From contig OX419757.1 of the NCBI GenBank assembly GCA_948567375.1, forward strand, positions 50,837,665 to 50,901,664: a stretch of 64,000 bases of DNA, in the 5' to 3' direction. The notes beneath the pieces were generated by a model. It had not been told where the DNA came from, did no database searches, and worked only from the letters and a program-made list of their open reading frames with translations. Numbering within the stretch: position 1 is the first letter of the stretch; every line of letters begins with the position of its first letter. Below are positions 37,691 to 51,439 of this stretch, piece by piece. A program made the position numbers and the translations under genes. This DNA comes from Lunularia cruciata (Eukaryota > Streptophyta > Marchantiopsida > Lunulariales > Lunulariaceae).

Positions 37691-39990
37691 TTGGAGAAAT
37701 CTTTTTGCAGTTAGTTAGCGGTATCATTATCCTTCAACATTGATCTTATTTGAGAGCACCTCAGTCCACAATTTGTAGTAGTTACACCTGGAAGTTTTGA
37801 GACTATTTCTTTAGGTATCAAGGCACTCCTAGATATCCATCCGAAGTGGATTGTCTTACTGGTGGGTGTTGAGAAAGCTTTAAATAGCATCTCTTGAACA
37901 TCCATCTTTAGAGAGCTTAGGGAGGCTGGTGGATCCTTGGCGAGTCTCATTCCTTTTGTGTGGTCGTTCTATTGCTCTCTTGCTTCCCTTTACTACTAGC
38001 ATGAGTGGTCACAAGAGGGAGTCACCGTCTTGGAGTAAGTTGTCAGCACATGACATGGCAATCCTTTGAGGAGACCTTTGTTTTCCATGGCTCACTTCAA
38101 AGCTCTCTTATTTACTACTTTCATTATGCCATGTTGTGTATTTTCCTCTTTGGCAAACAATACACACATTGTGACCCCATAGATCAGATTAGGCAGGCCT
38201 TTGATCACTTGACTGCCGAGCTACATCTTGTAGGTTTGAGAGTCAAGGTGTCAAAGTGCAGAGCATGCTCCCCTTCAAGTATCTCTCCACCCCTTGAGCT
38301 TCCAAAGAGGTGTGTCACATCTACAAATGGACTAGTATCCTTGGACTGCTAGTAAGATCTGAGGATTTTGTCACATGCTTCTTAGATGATGCCCTTGTAG
38401 AAGATATACTCCATGTGGATGACCTTCCTCTACTGGGAGATCTGCAAGTGGAGGATCTCCTAGTAAAAGAAATATGGTAGTAGAGGAAGTAGCGTTGGTA
38501 TACTCTCCTCTAGTATTATCATCAACTAACTTATCTTCTCCACATGGCTCTCCCTTCCTTGACTTTCCTATCACATTTGAGAGCTTTTGATATGAGGATT
38601 ATGGGAGTCTTTGATGATATCATAAGACCATGGACATTTGAGTGTATGATGAGGGATTTGGCACGTACACAAACATCTCTATTGCTCTTGTGCGTGCGGG
38701 TAGGCCTATTATCTATGGAGGAGATAGCACCTATAGCATTCTTGGGTAGTTGGGCTCTCTTGGCACTCCTATTTTCCTCCCATTTTGTGGTTGCTGATAG
38801 GTCAATTTTTGAGACATATGTGATCGAGGTGGAGGAGGGATCCTTTTCTCTCCAAGAGTTATTGAGGTGAGATGATGGTAGATAGACAAGAGATAGATCA
38901 AGAGATGGTGTATCCCCATGGGCACACGAATACCTTCTATTCTTTGCTTCACTACCATCAAATTGGACCAAAGTTTGCAGTCTTCCTTGATGGATCGATA
39001 GTGTCAACATATGCTACATTCTATCTTAGTTGACTCATCCATTCCTCGGGCCACTAGAGCATGTCTTCACTCTTGCTTTGGCAAGGGTGCAGGCTCTTGG
39101 ATCCTAGCTTGACCATGCATTAGGTCATTCCAACTCGCACCACCCACCTTCTCCACAACAATGAGGTTCTACCTAGGTTAGGACCACATGTCTTCATTTT
39201 TGTTACTCACTTGCAAGTGTGGTTCTGCACTAGATGCAACAGCAATTCCATATGACATTGTGTCCATTTGGAAGAGAGAGGATAATTATCCATGATGCCA
39301 TCAAGGATATAGTGTTTGTTATAGCACAAGAGAGTGGATACCTTGCTTGGAGAGAGTGTTCATATTCATTGTAGATGACATGTGTCATAGCAGACTTATA
39401 CTTAGTCTGAGATGATCAAGTGACAAAGGCAGACGTTGTGGTTATAAATCCTACGCATGATACAGCTTTGGAGGGAGTAATTACTCATCCTCTTGGATAT
39501 GCAGTGAGCGGAGCAACAACATGTACGGTCTTCAAGTATATGGGTATGCAGCAAGGTCACCTCTTTGTTCCTCTAGCCTTTGAGTTATGTGGAGCGATAT
39601 ACATTGTGTTTAACACATTTGTCAAGGATTGCATGAGAACTTATCTTATTAGACCTGAGGGGGTACCATTCTCACTCCCATACTTTGTAGCATACTTAAA
39701 CAGCATGTTCCATTGCTCTACAAAAAGCATTGGTTGGTGCAACCCATAGGAGAGCAATAACACTAGGTGATGCTTCTTTGGGTGCTCCAATAGTTTGTAG
39801 ACCTTACAACTTGCATAGCTTGGATATCGTAGGTGCAGTAGTGCAAATTTCTCATATCTATACTATTGGGGCCTTGCCCCATTTTACCTCTTTTGCCTCT
39901 TCCTTATATGGTTTGATGGGGTCTTTTCCATCAAGTCATATGTGTCTTCCTTCATGTGTTCTACAAGGTCGCCTTTTCCACTCTTTAAAG
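37690..39990 (+). mobile_element. decayed LINE, plus strand
   Basis: Remnant of the same type of LINE polyprotein as copy 1, on the plus strand. RT segment at about 37824-38000 (DIHPKWIVLLVGVEKALNS, then IFRELREAGGSLASLIPFV). The catalytic box at 38150-38175 reads SLANNTHIV, with Asn-Asn where an active enzyme has Asp-Asp. Next comes a thumb-like segment at 38190-38290 (AFDHLTAELHLVGLRVKVSK). C-terminal parts follow at 38710-38790 (IAFLGSWALLAL) and 39425-39790, with LFVPLAFELCGAIY and RRAITLGDASLGAP. Several frames and stops; inactive. The tail past 39880 resembles 50315-50390. Confidence 0.65.
38005..38352 (+). pseudogene. LINE reverse-transcriptase fragment
   Basis: A 115-codon open stretch within the plus-strand LINE. 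The first part is out of frame with the RT box; the last part reads DQIRQAFDHLTAELHLVGLR, then VKVSKCRACSPS, the usual continuation after the catalytic Asp box. Both catalytic Asp codons (GAC/GAT) appear as AAC and AAT at 38156-38161, so the enzyme could not work even with the frame repaired. Confidence 0.6.
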
Positions 39991-41241
39991 GAAAATACTC
40001 TCTATAAATGTGTCAAGCTAATGAATAAATCATCTGCTCAAGATCACCTCACTTGGTATACTTTTTACACCGTGCTCCTTTTCTGTCCATAAGAGTGAAT
40101 GTAGCATTTGCTTGGGTTCAAGTTGTCTTGGGAAATTATAGACCTAAATTATAAATAAATACTTTATTTGTAAGTAGAATCAGAAGTCTAACATCTACAA
40201 TTAAGCTTGCCACCAACCTAGATTCTAATAGAGTTCTTCTTAAATTATCATAATAGTGTAAATTTTAATTACAAGGCTGTCATGAAGGCCAATGGTCTAA
40301 GATTTTGAAAGATGGCTATTCTTAAATCAGTATATTATGCAACATTGATAAAGAATAAAATTTAATTTATATTTATAATATATATTATTATACTACTCAC
40401 AAATAGTATGACCACAGAATTGTATATTTTGTACATAATATTTATAATTTTAGTTGTCTCACTTCAAGCTATAGCTTTGCCATCCACATCTTCAAATTCT
40501 ATTTACCACTCTTATCATTACCATCAGATTTGTAACTATCATTATTTCCATAGAATTCATATTTAGATAAAAAAAATTAACAAAAATTGAAGGTAATTAT
40601 CATTTAAATAATTATTATCTTGATAATTTTCATTATCAAAATAATTTAAATCCATTGTGATTGTACCAATGTTTTATATCCTTTCTTTTAAATGTAGTTT
40701 AAGAACAGTAATACAAGTACATTATTATTACTCTGAGTACTATTATCAAAAACCTTATTCACAGTCACTTAATACTTCTAGAATATTTCCATTATTTTGC
40801 AATCTTTTATTTCTATTTGTACTACATAGGATAGAACTCATATATTAATAGAGTCTCATCTTGAATGAGTAGAATAAAATAATGAATACTCTTATTATTT
40901 GACGTAAAATGATCTTTGCTGGCATTTGAAATTAAAATTTGTTGAGCTGAAATTATAAGTTGTCGAGCTATTAGTGTTACCTCATGGACATGAGCATGAT
41001 TTAACATTTAATTGTATTTTTTGTTGGACTTTATTTTACAAGAAGACTTTATCATAAAATATTATTTATCTATTGAAATTTTGAACTATATAAGATCATA
41101 GTAATAGATTTTTATGTGAGTTCAATTAATTAGATCATCTAATTAGGTGGTAATATGAACTTTAAGTAGATAATGTTATTTGATATGGTCTAAATTATAA
41201 AGTAATTGATGCTTACACAAATTAGACCAAGTAAAAGACAA

Positions 41242-41242
<1 letters not shown>

Positions 41243-41276
<34 letters not shown>

Positions 41277-41287
41277 TTATTTATTTT
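41243..41287. repeat. (TA)n then (TTTA)n microsatellite
   Basis: About 15 AT units followed by TTTA repeats, like 21199-21266. Confidence 0.95.
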
Positions 41288-41562
41288 TTCTTAATATCTA
41301 GTATGGCTTTAAAAATATGAGTATACTTATTTTTAAATAATTAATTTCGTAATACAAAAGATTTTGATAGATTTCAAGATTTTGAGAAATGTATTTGCAG
41401 TCATAAGTACAAAGTCAGCATAATGTAATATTTTAATTTTAGGTATTTATAATTTTATTCTATCTACAATACTAATTTATCTTACTATTCTAACACAAAT
41501 AAAATCACTGCAAATATAAGGTAAGTCATTTATTAAAAGAACCTGAAAAATATTACCTTTAA

Positions 41563-41564
<2 letters not shown>

Positions 41565-41594
<30 letters not shown>
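41565..41594. repeat. (TA)n microsatellite
   Basis: About 15 TA units. Confidence 0.95.
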
Positions 41595-41596
<2 letters not shown>

Positions 41597-44263
41597 GAGA
41601 TCAGTTTGGAAATTTTGTAAGTTTTACTATGAAATCTAAAAATTTGAAGGTTAGATTTTGCAGGTTTTTTTTTGTTTAAAACTACTTCTTAACTTTAAGT
41701 GGAGTAATATAAATATAATTTTATCCAATTAAAAATATTCAATATTCAATATTCACAATTTAATAAATGAATAAGGTATCTCTATAAATTCCTATTTATA
41801 AGTAACTCAAATATAACTGATATGTAGTTAGCTTTAGGAATTTATGATAATATCACTAGTTTAGTATAAGAAAATAAATCCAACTTTGATAATTAAATCA
41901 AAGCCATTTATTTATAATATTATATAAATCCCTTAAATTTAACCTTAATATGAAAGGTTGATTATTTATCTTAGTTGATATAGCCATTTTATAGATTAAA
42001 GATATCTCTTATCTTATTTTGAAATTTTATTTATATCTATATTTTAAGGTGACCAATAGAGTTATTTTTTGTACTTATAATGAATTATTTTTATTATATT
42101 TAGCCTTATATTTTTCCTTTTTAATGAAATAATGTTAAGTTATAATTAGTTAACTAAAAAATTTATGCAAAAAATTCTCATTATATAAAAATATGCTAGA
42201 AAAGGATAATATTAGATATTGAGCATATTAACATAAAATAGTGATTTACTCCAATCCTTTCGCACAAATGTGTTCTATGAAAGGAAAAATATTAAAGGTT
42301 TACATAATTCAAGTACCACATTTTGGGTGAAAAGATTCCACCTTTTCTCGTTAATTATTCCTATTAATATATATTTACATAAATAGAGATGTGTTATGTA
42401 AATTTATAATTTACAAAAATCGAGAGTGTAAGATATGGTTAATGAGTTTTCTTTAGAAATTCATAATTATAATGAAAAACTATATTATCAACAGAAAAAG
42501 TTATCGAGAGAAAAAAAGACTTAAATTTTAAGACAAACTTTTAGCTAGATAATTTATTTTATTTTATTTTTATTTTTATTATGAAGATTAACATCTTATT
42601 TACCTTTAAATAGACTATTGTGGCCATAAAGTTAGGGTAAAAGCAATCCACATTTTAGGGTAAGCTCCCAATAGTAATATATTGAAAGAAAAAGTGCGAC
42701 CGCGCACAAACACAAAGGATGGGAATAGTAATATATTGATGTATAGGGTTTGATATATCGAGAAACTCGCGGCACGAGATCGGGAGAAAGCCGATGGGCA
42801 ATGACCTGAACTACCAAATCAGTACATAAATACTTCTACTATGGAGGAAGTAATATGTATTTGCTCTCTAAACCTTGGTTGGTCCTTATACCCCAGGTTT
42901 TCCAATTCTTATGGATGAAAAATGTGACCAAAGGAATGTAAGCACTATTATTTTTGCATTTGCGCGTGATGCGCGAGATTTATCTTGGTTGCTTTATTAT
43001 TAAAAGGATTCAAATTTCAATCCATAATTTAATAAATATTAATTATTTCATTTAAAAATAAATTTATATATTTTTTAATAATATTTAGTTCTAAAAGATC
43101 AAATCCATCTTTATTAGAATTTTCAATTCATTATCAATTTAGCTAAGTAACTTAATTTCATCTACATTGTACATTTTTGGGTTAACCATAAAAATAAAAA
43201 TAAAAATATTGTACAAATTATAGTAAATGAATCTATCATATTGAATAAATATTAATTATAATATTTATAATAGAAACTATTAATTATAAATATAAAAATT
43301 AAACTTTTAAGATATAAGTAATTTATAAGTTAATTATATATTATATCAATACAAGAATTTTCATTATAGATAATATTTATATCTATTTAGAAATAATTGT
43401 GTTTGTATTTTATTGAATGGTTGAATAATATATTAAATATGCCATCTTAAAATTTCTTATTTTACAACATATATTATGATATTTAAAAAATAATAGAATA
43501 TAAGGTGAGAATCTATATTTGAAGATAAATGATAAGAGTGCATACTATAAGGACAAGTAATATACTTATAGTCATTTTTACAACAAAACAAGTTTAAAGA
43601 ATCTTTTATTCATCATAAATACCAAATTATTTAAGTCATTGACTGTATTCTTCACATATATAACCTTTAAAACTGTAAACTTAAGAGTATGATCCTTATA
43701 TTATATATCATTATGATAAATATTATTTTTTGGAAAATAGTTCATAATACAGTTTAATATTTGTGTTCATATTTCAGTATTATATTTCCTAATTTAATTG
43801 TGCTTTATAAATTAAAAATGGTAGTAAAATAATCTTAATAATTTCAATGCCCTTATAAAACCTTCATTTAAAATAAATAATTTCTAAATACTCAGCTTAG
43901 TATATCTTGGCCCCCTATGATGCAGAGTCCTCAACTACACATAACAGATTTAGTTATTACACAGTAAAAGTAACCTTGTCTTCTCTTCTTAACGAGGCTT
44001 CTTAAGTTTTTCTCCACTTTATATTAATAATAAATTAAAAGTTATGAATTAAAAAAGTAATAAGTGGTTTTGGAAATATTATAACTATACAAATTTTAAT
44101 TATTCAGTTCTCTAAGGATTTTATTTTACTCTCAAATCAAGCATTCTAACTATCAAAAGCCGATTCAAAAATGTACCTAAGTATCGACAAATATGATTAG
44201 AGTTATGAAAGATTTTCACCTTATATGGTATTGTGAAGTATGCCGGTCTCTTCTATGAAGCAT

Positions 44264-44284
44264 TATATATATATATATATATAT
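44264..44284. repeat. (TA)n microsatellite
   Basis: About 10 TA units. Confidence 0.95.
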
Positions 44285-44650
44285 TTTCAAGATCTTGAAA
44301 GACAATAGGGATAAAATGAACTTGTTACTTGTCTTATACATTAAGCTCATATTTCATCAACATATTGGACTAAGGTGACATCACATGTCAAATAATGTTT
44401 CCGTGGCGGTCGCCTTCTTCTCAATTATGTTTTCTTCTTACTTATTTGGATATATGGAATACTACTCTTCGTACTGCATTGCATTACAGTTACGTTACCT
44501 CCTAGGTTTTTAACTTTATATGGAACTTTACTTTCCATTGTATATAAAGTTTATGCTATTTCATATGTTTTAACTCCGCTACAAAGCTCAAAATTCCACA
44601 TAATTACAAAAATAATCAATAAAATAACGGAATTGATATTTCCAAACCCT

Positions 44651-47600
44651 TTTTTCCTCATTTCCACACCCCACTTACCGGTGGCTTCCCTTCCCCGTCG
44701 GATCAGAGGCCACTTATTTTCGTGAGGAACAACGTCATCGCTCCGATACATCTGGGGGTGTTGAAATATCAAAAACAAGATGTGGAAATATCAGTTTTTA
44801 AAATAATCAGACTCGAAAATAGTAGGTGAGTATAGTACTTCGATTCGAAAACCGGATGATCATAAAGTAAATCGATTACGATAGAGGAAAAAGCGTTACT
44901 CGTTCTTGCAGTTGAAGTCGAACGGGGTTTGTTACAAAAGGTAAAAGGCAAGTTGGTCCTTCCTTGTCCAGTACTCCCTCTGCTTCTTATACAATCACTT
45001 CACAATATCGAATGACTTAGTAGTACGAGACCTATGAAAATCTGGCTTCGAAGAGGAACACTCTCCTCTTCCAAGAGCAAAATAAACCACAAGGGATCAA
45101 ATTAATAAAGCAATTCTTTTTAAACCTGGTTTTTAAATCTTGTGCATTTGTTTGGCTAGGAAATCGATATTTTCTTATCACCGCTGTTGATGATCTATGT
45201 ATTTGGAGTTGTTTTTTACGTGTTGACTTGTTTAGTCATTGGTTGTTGTGAAGTATAGGGATTTGATTTATCATGATGATTATAAACGGTAGCTTGAAAA
45301 ATACGGTAACTTAGTTTATTCTCAAGAAACTCAGAAAAGTGGGTATATGAAAGAGAATACACCTTCTCTTGTTTGAAAGTCTTTATTGAGTCAAGGGTAA
45401 AGGTGAGATAAAGGTCATCATCAAGTAAATAAGAAATGAACGGATGATTCATCACATTACTTGGATGATGAAATTTGGATTAAACTAGTGAGTTAGATAC
45501 GAGAGATTCAACATATAAATCAGAGATTGATATGGTTTTCAAGCTCGCCAATACATACTTCTAGCCGGAAATACCTTCATAAGAATAAAAACACTTTGTG
45601 CTTTTATTCTGCTTACTGGAGAATATAAGCCAAAACACGATGCACAAGAGTTTCAACTTAGAAGTCTGTTCATCATTACTCAATAAGAGAATTTGTACTT
45701 AGTATAGGTATCAGTATAATAGTCCTAGTAGTACCTATAGTGAGGATATATGAACTTTCTGACGTGTTATATAGAAGACTGGGTGGTTCTAAGTTAATTA
45801 TTGATACGGAAAAACGTAAGATTTTCTGTCTGACAGTATTTTATTTTAAACTTACTCTTCATATTGACCTCGAATTTAGAATTGAAAACTTTTCGTAAAC
45901 ATCGAATGTAAGAAGAAAAGTAAGTTTGTTCGAACTGAGAGTAGGTACTACCAGAAAAGTTCACAGCCAAGTGTACACATTAACAAACTCTATTCCTTAT
46001 AATAAAAATAATAAAAAATAAAAAATAAAATTATCCCGACGGGTAATCTTATCTATGTGGCCTCCGTTCAAGATGGGACAACCATGACTTTACCATGGAG
46101 TCTGTTCTTTACATGGACAATCTGAAGTAAATGCTGTCACTCTAGTGAAAGTAAGTGATTATAAATCTCTAAAATTGGACCTGATAGTCAACACCAACCA
46201 AGAAGAAAAGAATTTGATAGGAACCTTTACATTTGATAGGAACTTCACTATAAGAAAGGTACTTGGAATTCAAAAAAATACAAAGTTGTAAGAATATATC
46301 ATTATGCTTGTAGAGGATTTGCATATACTGATAAGTGACTAATGTGTAGATTAGAATGTTATCATATTACAACATTCTACCAAAGTAATTCACAACAGCA
46401 ATTATAGCAACTTCAACTCTAGATAAACTTACAGTTTTAAAGTTGTATTCATGGCGTTTATAGATCCTAATCAACTATTCTTCTTTAGAGGCAAGTCAAA
46501 TACCTAGTCAGATTGATTATTGCTTCTCCCCTGACATGGTCGCTTATTGTTGAAGATCCAAAATGTCATAGGATGACTCTTCTTGATTTAGAATTTACAA
46601 AATCAAGAGAAATAGAAATAACTTTGTTCTACTTTTCGGTTTTCCATGAATATTTGAAATTCCATGTATCATAAAAGCTAATTTTTCCATGGGGATCAAA
46701 TAAAATCATATGGAAGTACCCTATCTTCGGTTTTCTTACTTGCTTGAAGTTTTAATCAGTATTAGTCACTATGCATTGTATGTGACAAGTAAGATTTTAC
46801 TTGTTTCTAGAGGAGACTTACATTTGATGAAAATAATTTCTTCACATTTATTCTTATCCATCTGGTACAAGCAACTCCTTTGATTACATTTCCTTCTATT
46901 GATAATGATTTATTTGGTCAAGGTAAGGTTTGTTGACGCTTATAGGAAGGTCCTATTTTTTCCTCGTTATCAACATGTGCAAGATACTCACTCGTACTTT
47001 CGCCAATAATATTGTTTCGAGAAGAATGGGTCAAGACAAGTAAACCCTGCTTTTCTATCAATATAATACTGTGTTGCTTCTAGATTGGGACTATCAACCC
47101 ACCTCTAGAAAAATTTACGTTGTTAAAGAATATCCTTTATCTGCCTAGAATGCATTCCTCTAGATTTACTATTAAGCAAATGATCGCTAATATTTACATT
47201 TTGTGCTTGAAATGTAAGGTTCATCAAGACAAATGTTCAATGACAAGTGGGACGTTATTTGGTTTGATGCCCGTTATATTGTTATTCAATGTATAGTTCT
47301 CTCTTTAGCTTTTCTTCTCCATATTTTTCAGTTGATGCAGTTGATTCCATCACTCTCCCAACAAACTCACAATAGCCATAGGGAAATTTCTCTTTTCGGA
47401 AAGGATAATTAATAATTTACCCCTTGAGGTTTCTGCCACCGGGACAAGCTTGAACACACTCTTAAATCCATCAAATAGACATATATAAAGGTTGGGAGAT
47501 TGTTTGAATATAATACGGAACCTAAATCCCAAGAAATCTCTTCTTATCCCTTGATGATGTATATATGTCACTCAATTATTAAAACTTTTGTATATGCAAG

Positions 47601-50600
47601 TGCGCAATTAGAAATCTTGCATTTTATACATCTGTTTACAATGTCGAGAGGACCTTTATATTTCTTTCTCCCGAAATTGGCAATGCAAGTTTTGCATTGC
47701 CAAGAGGAACAATTACACATAGCGAGATTTTGGTCTTAAACGGGCCGACTGTATACGGTGGTAACACTGGTCCTCTGTGGAGAAAAAAGTTCGAAGATGC
47801 TCATATAACCCTGGACCAAGTTAAGAAAAGTCCCCTTCTCTAGAATCTGCTTCAAAGGTCATTTTGTCTGGTAAGGACACAGGTAAGGACAAACGAAGGT
47901 GCTTTGTCTAGTAATAATGACGAGTTGAACTCATTTCAAATAAGGACCACAAGGAGAGAAAGGGGGTTACAAAACCAACCAACTTTTAGCTAGAAGGGAG
48001 GTAGTGTAATAGGAGCGCCTTGTAAGTTAAGAAGGAGGCGAGGAGAAAAGCACTTCCTTTTTTCAGAGGAGTAGGACTGTAGGATACACAAGGCCAAATC
48101 CCGTGGGATAGCGCTTGTCCTTTTCTGATATGTAGGGTGATGGTCTTGAAGTTGTAACCCTATTAACATTACCCACCACGTGTGTACAGGGCTTAGTCCC
48201 TTGGAACTCGAGTCTCTCCGGTGTCTTTTACCAGTTTCTGCACCCCTGCTCCCTATGATCATCAAAAGCAAGTGCACCTCACCAGGCCATGGTTCAGTCT
48301 CCAGCTCAAAAAGAGATGAAATATACGTTATCTAGTATCTGGAGCCAGAACTACTAAACTCCAAGTACCAATGCTACCAAGAATATCCCTGGTTAACTCA
48401 ATGTGACAATAGTTCGGAAACGGGATTGACATTTTTTATGACGATGACACTTCTTAATCCAGTCTTTCGATCGCTTACCATATAAAAAAAGAGAGATATA
48501 ACTTATCTGGAAAGTGTTGAACAAAAGAAGATCAGTAAGAAAAGAAAATTCTCAAATTATACGTCTTGAGAGATGAAAGCTACAAACCTGCAGTAAGGAA
48601 GCTCATCTTCGAGAAGAGTCCTACCATTGTGCGCTACGAGAAGGGCTCCAGAAAGAATGATGGAACTCATTTCCTTCATAGAGACGACCAACCTCGGTTC
48701 ATGAATCGCCAAAAATCAGTCGATCTTACCAGTTGGGGGTCGCAACCAAAGGACGAAGAGTAGGAAAGAAAATTCTCATACACATAGGAGTCACAATGCA
48801 AGGTCAGAGAGGGAGGAGAAAACGTAAGTTTCCCACCTCATTCTACACGCTCATAAACAAGAATGAAGAAGAGGGTCAGTGAAGGAGCTGCAGTGCTCCG
48901 GGAGAGTTCCATGGAGAACCGTAACTGTGCCCGGGATCCACCGGATTGTACCGGTCATCGGGCGAAGTTTTTGGGAATTGTTCGCTATCCTTGAGTATCT
49001 TGTCTGCCAACCTGTTCCACTACTGATAACAATCCCCGATCCGCCAGAACTTCTTGCGTCTCCTGTGTGCTCAGGTCTCGGGGAGAGTTTACGGAGAACC
49101 GGTTACATACCCGGGTAAACAAAGGATCCAACGTCCTTTTGAGGTATTCTCTACGTCTACCTGTTTCTTGCCCAGCGAACACCCGGTACGCGTCGGGGTG
49201 TTCCGGCTATTCGCCGGAACACCGAAAGCTGTCTGCAGCTATACCTCTGATTTCGTTCTGCACATAAGATCTAGAAAACCTGGTCACCATCTCTTTGTAC
49301 TATTTTATTTATGTATATATCACTCTGTCCTTTGTTCTGCCAGGGATGTATAAAGAAGGTAAAGATTTGAATACTAAATCAACTCAGACCTTCTCAGTAG
49401 AATATCTCTAGACCTTCAGAGCTCGTTTTTAATTTTGACCTGAAACAGTCCATGCTCCGCTGCAGCTAACTACAGGACTTGACGAAGGGATTTGAAGAAC
49501 AAGCAGGTAATAATGGCATTCAATACCAGAAATTTGAAAGGAGGCATTCACTATCATCAATTGGAACACCAACTCTCAACCACGAACTCCTCAGAGGAAC
49601 TCAGGAGTTGAATAATATATAGATCCCTTCGCAAAGCAACCCCCAAGCCTGATAGCAAGGATCATCATCATCGGCATTATTTCGTTGGATGGTTATTTAG
49701 TTACCACCGTTGCGAGTACATAACCGGCCGGGGCCACGATGCGGGAAAATAAACGAGAGGCAGTGCAAACAATCAAGTGCTCACCAAAGTGATGGATTTA
49801 GACATTCTGAGCATATTCATAGCGTCTTTGAAAGCTGTTGGCACAAGGACCGAGTGCAGTTCCACGCGCAAACTCCTAGAGATTACGGTACTGTCTTCAA
49901 TATCAGATCATTCATACTTCTCCCACTGTAAGTCAGATCCTTTGCATGGTCGTAAGGAATCGTCATATTGAGGTTATACCCGCGAGACACCTATCTGCGT
50001 GTTCTACTCAAAAGACAAAATTCTCATTGTAAAGTTGCTCACTGCTAATTACAATTGCTTTACAATTAGACAAAATGCCGTCTCGGACTCAACGACCAGA
50101 TGTGAAAGACCGAGCCAATGTATATCCTGAAGGAAAAAGAAGAAGGTATACAAGGCACTGAGGAGTGCGTAGGGAAAGACCCCGAGGGTTTTGGCCCGTA
50201 AGGCACCCATGGAGCGCAGGTTTATTTCCACCTCCTGATGTAACTTTAGATGTAAGGTTGAGGACATAAAAAAATTCATATTGATTAGTGAGTGTCTCCT
50301 TAGTCAAGCAATACCTCTTTCTCTTTTGTCTCTCCCTTATACGGCTTGGTGGGGTCTTCCCATCCTTCGTTTTTTCTACGCGGTCGCCTTCTTCTTCTCT
50401 CTCGTCAAACAAAGGAAATATAAAAAGAAATGAGCTCCGGCTTGTGCACTTACATTCCATCAGTACGGGCATGATGGGATGGCACAAATCTTATGTCCGA
50501 ACACGCAAACAAGTCTAGGTTCATAGCATCGTATTCCTTTTTCTTTTTCCTTCGGTATATTATTTGACCTCTTGGCCCTTTGCAGTTAAAACTCAGATCG

Positions 50601-51180
50601 GGGAAAATAACTAATGAAAAAATATATTCGTAGGGGGAGAGGAAGAGTACTTGCTAGTGCAAGTACGGAATTAGTGCAAGTGTTGATTCAGTAAACCTGG
50701 AGAGGAGAAACCCCGTTAACAAGAGACAAAAAAGAGGGTCCAACAAGTCTTTGTGGGAGTCCACGGCAACCATGTTCTCTTCATTCATAGCGTATTTGAC
50801 TCGTCTGGTACATTCACTCCCTCCTGGTTGAAGATATCACGAAGACGGACGGGTAGATTCCTTGGCAGGAGGAATGTTTCAGCTTGGATATGGGAGTGGC
50901 CTAAGAATCTTTGTTTATTTCATTCTCTCGTGTCTCTTGGATAAAGCTTGACTTGGGGCTGTTATCCAATCTAGTCAAGACGAAAGAAAAAGTAATTATA
51001 AGTAATATGTGAACATGTGCTTATTTCTTTCCCATCATATATATTGCCGTTCAAACTTCTCCCTAGACTTCAAAGTTTTTCTAATCAGTATTTAGTCCTC
51101 GACCAAAGTTAACATCATGTAATGTCTCAACCAATAAATAAAAGTCCTCACATGATAGGGATTGTTGGGTATATATATAT
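44651..51180. other. mixed intergenic DNA, no recognisable gene
   Basis: CpG-bearing blocks at about 44.65-45.1, 47.7-49.3 and 49.4-50.9 kb alternate with AT-rich sequence. The open frames (for example 50487-50089 minus, 132 codons; 49054-49353 plus) have no recognisable domain. An imperfect repeat of about 30 bp (GGAGAGTT...GGAGAACCG) occurs at 48900 and 49081. Confidence 0.4.
49198..49222. repeat. 10-bp hairpin, GTGTTCCGGC / GCCGGAACAC
   Basis: Perfect GC-rich 10-bp arms around TATTC. It resembles a factor-independent terminator stem, but that has no meaning in a plant nuclear setting. Function unknown. Confidence 0.85.
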
Positions 51181-51432
51181 AGAGTAGCCTGAAGGAAAGC
51201 ACAAACTAGTGAGAAAAGAGCATGAGACTACAACAGTCCTAATCCTAAGAGACCAAGAATACCAACAGAGATAGGGCTCGAAGGTATAATCCAAGAAAAA
51301 GCATATATGTAGAGTAGCCTGAAGGAAAGCACAAACTAGTGAGAAAAGAGCATGAGACTACAATAGTCCTAATCCGAAGAGACCAAGAATACCAACAGAG
51401 ATAGGGCTTGAAGGTATAATCCAAGAAAAAGT
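51181..51432. repeat. 130-bp tandem duplication, nearly identical
   Basis: Units start at 51181 and 51311 (both AGAGTAGCCTGAAGGAAAGC). They differ at only about three positions up to GTATAATCCAAGAAAAAG. A recent duplication at the edge of the LINE copy. Confidence 0.9.
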
Positions 51433-51439
51433 ATTAACA

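Larger units (their letters stand above)
40095..44650. other. AT-rich intergenic block
   Basis: Very AT-rich and CpG-poor, with several (TA)n tracts. No open frame with recognisable features. A short CpG-bearing island at about 42690-42800 stands out from the rest. Confidence 0.5.

Noticed and set aside
47100-47290. Possible integrase zinc-binding remnant (IANIYILCLKCKVHQDK)
   Set aside because: The Cys-x2-Cys and spacing are suggestive, but there are no clear His residues, no neighbouring RT or core domain, and no LTRs.
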